Positions 6,714 through 10,366 of a stretch of DNA of 10,366 nt are shown here, in pieces. The position numbers and the translations under genes are program-made. The DNA lies in assembly GCA_023424865.1 (NCBI GenBank), contig JAFADM010000394.1, positions 1-10,366 on the forward strand. Reading direction: 5' to 3'. The first letter of the stretch is position 1. Every line of letters begins with the position of its first letter. Below the pieces are notes generated by a model. That model saw nothing but the letters and a program-made list of their open reading frames with translations, searched no databases and was not told the origin of the DNA. This stretch comes from Bacillota bacterium. Lineage in GTDB: Bacteria > Bacillota_A > Clostridia > DSM-8532.

Positions 6714-8499
6714 CCGCTTCACCCCCTTTTTCGGAGATGGGAATAAAGACATTTACACAAGTCCCTTTTCCCGGCCCGCTTTCCAGGCTAAGCCCGTATT
6801 TTTCACCATACAAAAGGCGTATTCTTTTATGGATATTAATAAGACCAACCGAGTGATGGCGGCTTCCGGCAGGCATAGGAGCCGTTCCCCTTTCAAGGCG
6901 CATGCGGAGCTCTTCCAGCTTGTCCCCTTCAATACCCGAACCGTTGTCCAGCACTCCCACCTTGAGAACACCATTCTCCGCCTGTGCCGTGAGAATAATT
7001 CTGCAGGGCTCAGGGGAAGCGTACAGCCCGTGTTCAATGGCGTTTTCCACAAGGGGCTGAAGCATGAATTTTAAGACTCTGGACTGCCTTAAGGGCCCGG
7101 GAACCTGTATGCTAAGCTCAATGGTTTTCCCAAAACGCACCTGCTGGATAGTGATGTACCGGGCGATATGATCGATTTCGGCACTGAGGGCCGCCTCATC
7201 CTCTTCATAGTCAATGCTGTAACGAAGCATGTCTCCAAGGGATTTGGACATGACCGAGATATTTGTGTTTTCCTCAAGCTCGGCCAGGCAGTTTATGTTT
7301 TCAAGGGTATTGAACACAAAATGGGAGTTAATTTGGGCCACAAGGTTCTTCATTCGTGATTTTAGAAGATTGATTTCACCTATATACCTGTCCTGAATAA
7401 GGTTGTTAATCTTGTCCACAAGGGCATTAAAGCCCCGGTACAAAATGCCTATTTCATCCTTTCGAACCACATCCCTGTCGGTAGTGTCAATGCTTTTGAA
7501 GGGGGTTTCCTGCATGGTTTTGCTCAAATGAATAATGGGCCGGGTAAAAAAACGGGCAAAAAGCACGGACACAATCAGGGTGGCAAAAAGGCAGGAGGCT
7601 GTAATAATTAAAAGGTAGGATACGTTCTGGAAGTACATGGTATGGAAGGCGTCCATGGTCATCTGCGAAACGACCTTCCAGCCGCTGTAATCCAGAGTGT
7701 CATACATAACTGCCCCAAAGCTGCCGTTTTGGTTTATTTCACCGGCATACGTGCTTATGATGGTGTTGAATACCCCGTCATCCATCTCCAGGCGCCCGGC
7801 TTGTCCGAAAAGAAGACTCCCGTCCGTATCCAGGATGTAGGTATCGCTCCATTGGGTTTTACTGTTGTCCAGAACCCCAAAGATCCGGGTGTTGCAAACC
7901 ATGGTGAGCATACCGATAACCTGGCCGTTATAAGAGTCCACCACATTTTTAGAAAGCAGGACATAGGCGGACTTATCCTGTTCCCTCTCCAAAAGATGCA
8001 TGGTTAGGTAAGGTGTTTTTAAAGAGGTCTGGCGGTTCCATTCCGCTTTAAGCTCCTCCAGCAGCAGCTCGCTCTTATTGGATTTGTTGTAGGAGTAGTT
8101 GTACAGGTGGCGGGTATAGAGGTAAATGGATTCCACATACTCGTTGTTAAAGGCCACCTGCTGGCAGGAGGAATAAAACTGGCGGCTGTTTTGCAGCCTG
8201 CTCCAGGCGGATACCGTTTCGTTTCGGAACTCTTCCTTTGTAATGTATTGAACATCCCTGCTTTCCAGGTTTGTCTGATTATACAGAAGCGAATCCATTA
8301 AAACCCCCAGGCTTTCCAGTTGATGGTTAATATCCACGGTGATTCGGTCATTGTCCGCCTTTGTTGCGGAGTACACCTGGTTCCGATAAAAGGTTAAATT
8401 GTTTTGGAAGGTGAAAATGAACAATACTAGGGTAGGTACAACAGAAATAAGAAATACAGCGAGCCTCGTTTTGAATTGGATGCTTCTTTTCAGTTGCAT
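6706..8499 (-). CDS. Membrane sensor histidine kinase, YesM type (HisKA_7TM-independent, LytS/YesM family)
   Basis: A 597-residue sensor kinase that would autophosphorylate on histidine and pass the phosphate to the regulator encoded next. A first membrane helix spans about residues 12-30. An extracellular sensing domain of roughly 260 residues (about 31-290, probably of the Cache type common in this family) is followed by a second helix at about 293-316 and a HAMP linker at 317-370. The phosphorylation motif is INSHFVFNTLE at 390-400 with His393; the usual form is INPHFLYNTLE. The ATPase domain shows Asn486 in LVENAIEHG, the DNGSG loop at 518-522 and SVGLINIHKRI at 550-560. An in-frame TTG at 8508 sits directly against GGAGG and cannot be used efficiently; the ATG at 8499 lies nine bases after it. 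Transport and catabolic genes of one apparent operon flank it, so it probably senses the transported sugar or its binding protein. Confidence 0.95.
   Translation of the reverse strand: MQLKRSIQFKTRLAVFLISVVPTLVLFIFTFQNNLTFYRNQVYSATKADNDRITVDINHQLESLGVLMDSLLYNQTNLESRDVQYITKEEFRNETVSAWSRLQNSRQFYSSCQQVAFNNEYVESIYLYTRHLYNYSYNKSNKSELLLEELKAEWNRQTSLKTPYLTMHLLEREQDKSAYVLLSKNVVDSYNGQVIGMLTMVCNTRIFGVLDNSKTQWSDTYILDTDGSLLFGQAGRLEMDDGVFNTIISTYAGEINQNGSFGAVMYDTLDYSGWKVVSQMTMDAFHTMYFQNVSYLLIITASCLFATLIVSVLFARFFTRPIIHLSKTMQETPFKSIDTTDRDVVRKDEIGILYRGFNALVDKINNLIQDRYIGEINLLKSRMKNLVAQINSHFVFNTLENINCLAELEENTNISVMSKSLGDMLRYSIDYEEDEAALSAEIDHIARYITIQQVRFGKTIELSIQVPGPLRQSRVLKFMLQPLVENAIEHGLYASPEPCRIILTAQAENGVLKVGVLDNGSGIEGDKLEELRMRLERGTAPMPAGSRHHSVGLINIHKRIRLLYGEKYGLSLESGPGKGTCVNVFIPISEKGGEAVD
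6719..6728 (-). promoter_or_regulatory. Strong ribosome binding site for a TTG start of the response regulator
   Basis: AAGGGGGTGA read on the minus strand differs at one base from the AAGGAGGTGA complement of the 16S rRNA tail. It ends five bases before the TTG at 6713. It lies within the end of the kinase coding sequence. This is the main reason for choosing TTG over the upstream ATG at 6752. Confidence 0.78.
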
Positions 8500-8582
8500 G
8501 CTGTCCAACCTCCAAAGCCTAGTCTACCGCTATTGTACACCTTCCGCCCCAACGAGCGCCAGCCTCCCGGGAACAAAGGGGG
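8500..8582 (-). other. Longest intergenic gap, between the permease and kinase genes
   Basis: These 83 bases separate the transport and regulatory halves of the gene set. On the minus strand they contain TACAAT (about 8531-8536), resembling a -10 element, but no matching -35 at 16-18 bases. There is no hairpin followed by a T-run. Read-through from the permeases into the kinase is therefore the simplest reading, with a weak internal promoter possible but not supported. Confidence 0.4.
8509..8513 (-). promoter_or_regulatory. Ribosome binding site that fixes the kinase start
   Basis: GGAGG on the minus strand, nine bases before the ATG at 8499. An in-frame TTG at 8508 abuts it with no spacing, so the ATG is preferred and three residues of the longest frame are dropped. 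Confidence 0.72.
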
Positions 8583-9449
8583 TCAGCCCTTTACCGCACC
8601 TACGGTTAAGCCTCCGATAAAATGACGCTGCAGGAAGCCGTAGGCAACAAGCAGAGGGATAGCGCTTAGGTAGCAGGCTGCAAAAAGGATATTCCATTGC
8701 GTGGTATTTTCCATATCTCCGATAAAGTTCATCATCATAAGGGGCAGCGTTTTCATTACGGGCTTTGACAAAAACAGCATGGAGAAGAAAAAGTCATTCC
8801 ATATGGGAACACCCTGTGTAATCACAACCGATACGATGGCCGGCTTGATTAAGGGCATAACAATCACAAAAAAGGTATACAGGGTACCCGCTCCGTCAAT
8901 GGTCGCCGCTTCCTCGAGGGAATAGGGAACGCTTCCCTTGACAAAATTGATAAACAGAAATACCGAAAAGGCGGTACAGGAAGTAACATACATAATGATG
9001 GGAGCAACACGTCCTTCATTGAGCCCGAAGCCGCGAACGATATTGTACATGGGAATGATGGACATCTGGGCGGATACAATCATGCCTGCCATAAAGAAAA
9101 TTTGAAGAAACGCGCCGATTTTATTCTGCAGCCGGGCAATGGCATAGCCGGCCAGGGATGTAAAAAGCACAAGTACTGCCACGCTGACTCCCGTATTAAT
9201 GACGCTGTTTAAAAAGGAGCGGAAGTAATACATTTTTTCAAACGCTACCCGATAGCTTTGGAGGTTTACCTGGCTGAAAAGCTTTAAATAGGACTCAAGA
9301 TTGTCCGGGGAGCGCAGGGAGCCGGAAAGGGCAATGACAAGGGGAGACAAGTATATGGTGAAAAACAGAAGAACGGCAAGGGTGATGAGTACTTCCTTCT
9401 TTTTAAGCTTAAGTCTCTCTTTCTGCTTTCCTTTAAGCTTCTCTTTCAT
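8583..9449 (-). CDS. Carbohydrate ABC transporter permease, MalG-like (CUT1 family)
   Basis: A 288-residue inner-membrane subunit of a binding-protein-dependent sugar importer; it would form the channel with the permease encoded upstream. It begins with a lysine-rich cytoplasmic tail (residues 2-19), followed by about six hydrophobic segments (approximately 20-42, 82-103, 113-134, 147-170, 194-214 and 255-275). The EAA loop that docks the ATPase is clear at 180-204 (EAATIDGAG, then MPLIKP). The C-terminus, RHFIGGLTVGAVKG, is the usual MalG-type ending. The start ATG overlaps the upstream stop as ATGA, with AAGGAG eight bases before it, so translation of the two permeases is probably coupled. 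CUT1 systems carry di- and oligosaccharides or glycosides, and the exact sugar cannot be read from the permease. An 83-base gap follows before the kinase gene. Confidence 0.96.
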   Translation of the reverse strand: MKEKLKGKQKERLKLKKKEVLITLAVLLFFTIYLSPLVIALSGSLRSPDNLESYLKLFSQVNLQSYRVAFEKMYYFRSFLNSVINTGVSVAVLVLFTSLAGYAIARLQNKIGAFLQIFFMAGMIVSAQMSIIPMYNIVRGFGLNEGRVAPIIMYVTSCTAFSVFLFINFVKGSVPYSLEEAATIDGAGTLYTFFVIVMPLIKPAIVSVVITQGVPIWNDFFFSMLFLSKPVMKTLPLMMMNFIGDMENTTQWNILFAACYLSAIPLLVAYGFLQRHFIGGLTVGAVKG

Positions 9450-10324
9450 GCTTCTGTCTCCTTCTTCTTCATAAATAACAGAACAACCACGGAAACGACC
9501 AGGATAAACAGGAAGGCCACCGCCGCCAGGGCCTCCGCAAGGCCGTACTGACTGTCGATGAAGGCCATACGGTATACGGTGTACATGAGGGTGCTGCTGG
9601 AGGTCCCCGGTCCTCCCCGGGTGATTGTGAAAACATAGTCAAAGGCCTTAAAGCCGGATATCATGCCCAGCATGACGTTTACGGTGATGGTATTGGCAAG
9701 CAGAGGCAGCTTGATATGCCAGATGGCCTGCCAGCCGTTGCAGCCGTCCATTTTTACGGATTCCAGAATTTCTGAGGAAATGCCCTGAAGTCCCGCCAGG
9801 TAAATGACCGTCATAACGCCGGTTGCTTTCCACTGCTCAACAAAGGCGGTGGATAAGAGGGAGGTGGACGGATTTCCCAGAAAGTTAGGCGCAAAGTCCG
9901 AGAGGCCCAGGGCCTGGAAAACCTCTGCGATAAGGCCGTAATGAGGAGCGTAGACGTAACTCCAGATAAAGCCTATGACAATGGTGCTGAACAGTGCAGG
10001 TATGTAAAAGACGGTGCGGAAAAAGCCCTTTGCCCTAAGCTGCATATTCAGTATCATGGCGATGGCCAGGGACTGAATATTACCGAAAATAACCGAAAAC
10101 AGAGTATAGACGCAGGTATTTTTCAGTGAGTTGAGAAGCGTGCCGTCATTAATAAGGTATCTGAAGTTTTTCAGTCCCACAAATTTATAAGCCCCAATGC
10201 CGCTCCAGTTTGTAAAACCGTAGAAAAACGACATGACAACCGGTGTAATCCAAAAGCAAACGTAAAGTGCCAGTGCAGGCAGAACGAATAGATAGAGAAT
10301 TCTTCTTTTCTTGCTGCTTATCAT
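9446..10324 (-). CDS. Sugar ABC transporter permease, MalF/LacF-like (CUT1 family)
   Basis: A 292-residue membrane subunit that pairs with the MalG-like permease to import an oligosaccharide. Hydrophobic segments appear at about 9-33, 70-95, 105-125, 155-180, 205-225 and 264-286. The EAA loop is at 188-208 (ESVKMDGCNG, then IKLPLL), somewhat diverged since the usual EAA and DGA are ESV and DGC. The segment TRGGPGTSSSTLMYTVYRMAF at 235-255 is the family signature near the C-terminus, and the short N-terminus with SKKRR suits the LacF/UgpA form rather than enterobacterial MalF. The ATG at 10324 follows GGAGG at a five-base spacing. No ATPase gene is in the window; such systems in Firmicutes usually share an MsmK/MsmX-type ATPase encoded elsewhere. 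The solute-binding protein gene is expected immediately upstream but lies beyond the window. Confidence 0.96.
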   Translation of the reverse strand: MISSKKRRILYLFVLPALALYVCFWITPVVMSFFYGFTNWSGIGAYKFVGLKNFRYLINDGTLLNSLKNTCVYTLFSVIFGNIQSLAIAMILNMQLRAKGFFRTVFYIPALFSTIVIGFIWSYVYAPHYGLIAEVFQALGLSDFAPNFLGNPSTSLLSTAFVEQWKATGVMTVIYLAGLQGISSEILESVKMDGCNGWQAIWHIKLPLLANTITVNVMLGMISGFKAFDYVFTITRGGPGTSSSTLMYTVYRMAFIDSQYGLAEALAAVAFLFILVVSVVVLLFMKKKETEA

Positions 10325-10329
10325 TTTAT

Positions 10330-10334
10330 CCTCC
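10330..10334 (-). promoter_or_regulatory. Ribosome binding site of the first permease
   Basis: GGAGG on the minus strand, five bases before the ATG at 10324. The 42 bases between this start and the right edge contain no promoter or terminator that I can support, so transcription probably enters from a gene or promoter beyond the window. Confidence 0.75.
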
Positions 10335-10366
10335 CTGGTGATTTTCTTGCCCGCAACCCAAAGCGG

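Noticed and set aside
8500..8582. Possible promoter or terminator in the permease-kinase gap
   Set aside because: TACAAT has no acceptable -35 partner, and no stem-loop followed by a T-run is present; a CCCGGG palindrome alone is not evidence.
10325..10366. End of an upstream gene (an open frame ending in TAA at 10326-10328)
   Set aside because: Only about 12 codons are visible and they do not resemble a solute-binding protein C-terminus, so a partial gene cannot be supported.

Overview
The window looks like part of one carbohydrate-uptake and catabolism operon from a Gram-positive bacterium of the Firmicutes type. Clostridia (Lachnospiraceae-like) or Paenibacillaceae are the best guesses. 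The basis is the pairing of a YesM/YesN-type two-component system with CUT1 (MalFG-like) permeases, strong AGGAGG-type ribosome binding sites, and base composition near half GC by eye. The sequence alone does not fix the genus. All seven genes lie on the minus strand and are intact. Coding density is very high and there is no gap over 100 bases.

In transcription order (right to left) the layout is: two ABC transporter permeases that overlap by the ATGA of the stop/start (10324-8583); a membrane sensor histidine kinase (8499-6706); an AraC-type response regulator overlapping its end (6713-5154); a large GH106-like glycoside hydrolase without a signal peptide (5149-1994); a DapA/NanA-superfamily lyase (1970-1044); and a D-isomer-specific 2-hydroxyacid dehydrogenase (977-9). 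A solute-binding protein gene would be expected just upstream, beyond the right edge. No ATPase subunit is encoded here, as is usual for CUT1 systems in these bacteria, which share one ATPase among transporters.

The inferred joint function is as follows. The kinase senses an extracellular sugar or sugar-bound protein and phosphorylates the regulator, which activates the operon. The permeases import an oligosaccharide or glycoside, the cytoplasmic hydrolase cleaves it, and the lyase and dehydrogenase process an acidic (2-keto or 2-hydroxy acid) product. The substrate is not readable from sequence.

Four gene starts were moved from the longest open frame on ribosome-binding-site and family grounds. 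The clearest is the regulator, which appears to use a TTG start preceded by a near-perfect Shine-Dalgarno sequence inside the kinase gene. The most unusual observation is the lyase, which has lost the GTTGE motif and the PYY-type motif of classical family members but keeps the Schiff-base lysine. I found no mobile elements, CRISPR arrays, tRNA or rRNA genes, or convincing terminators.
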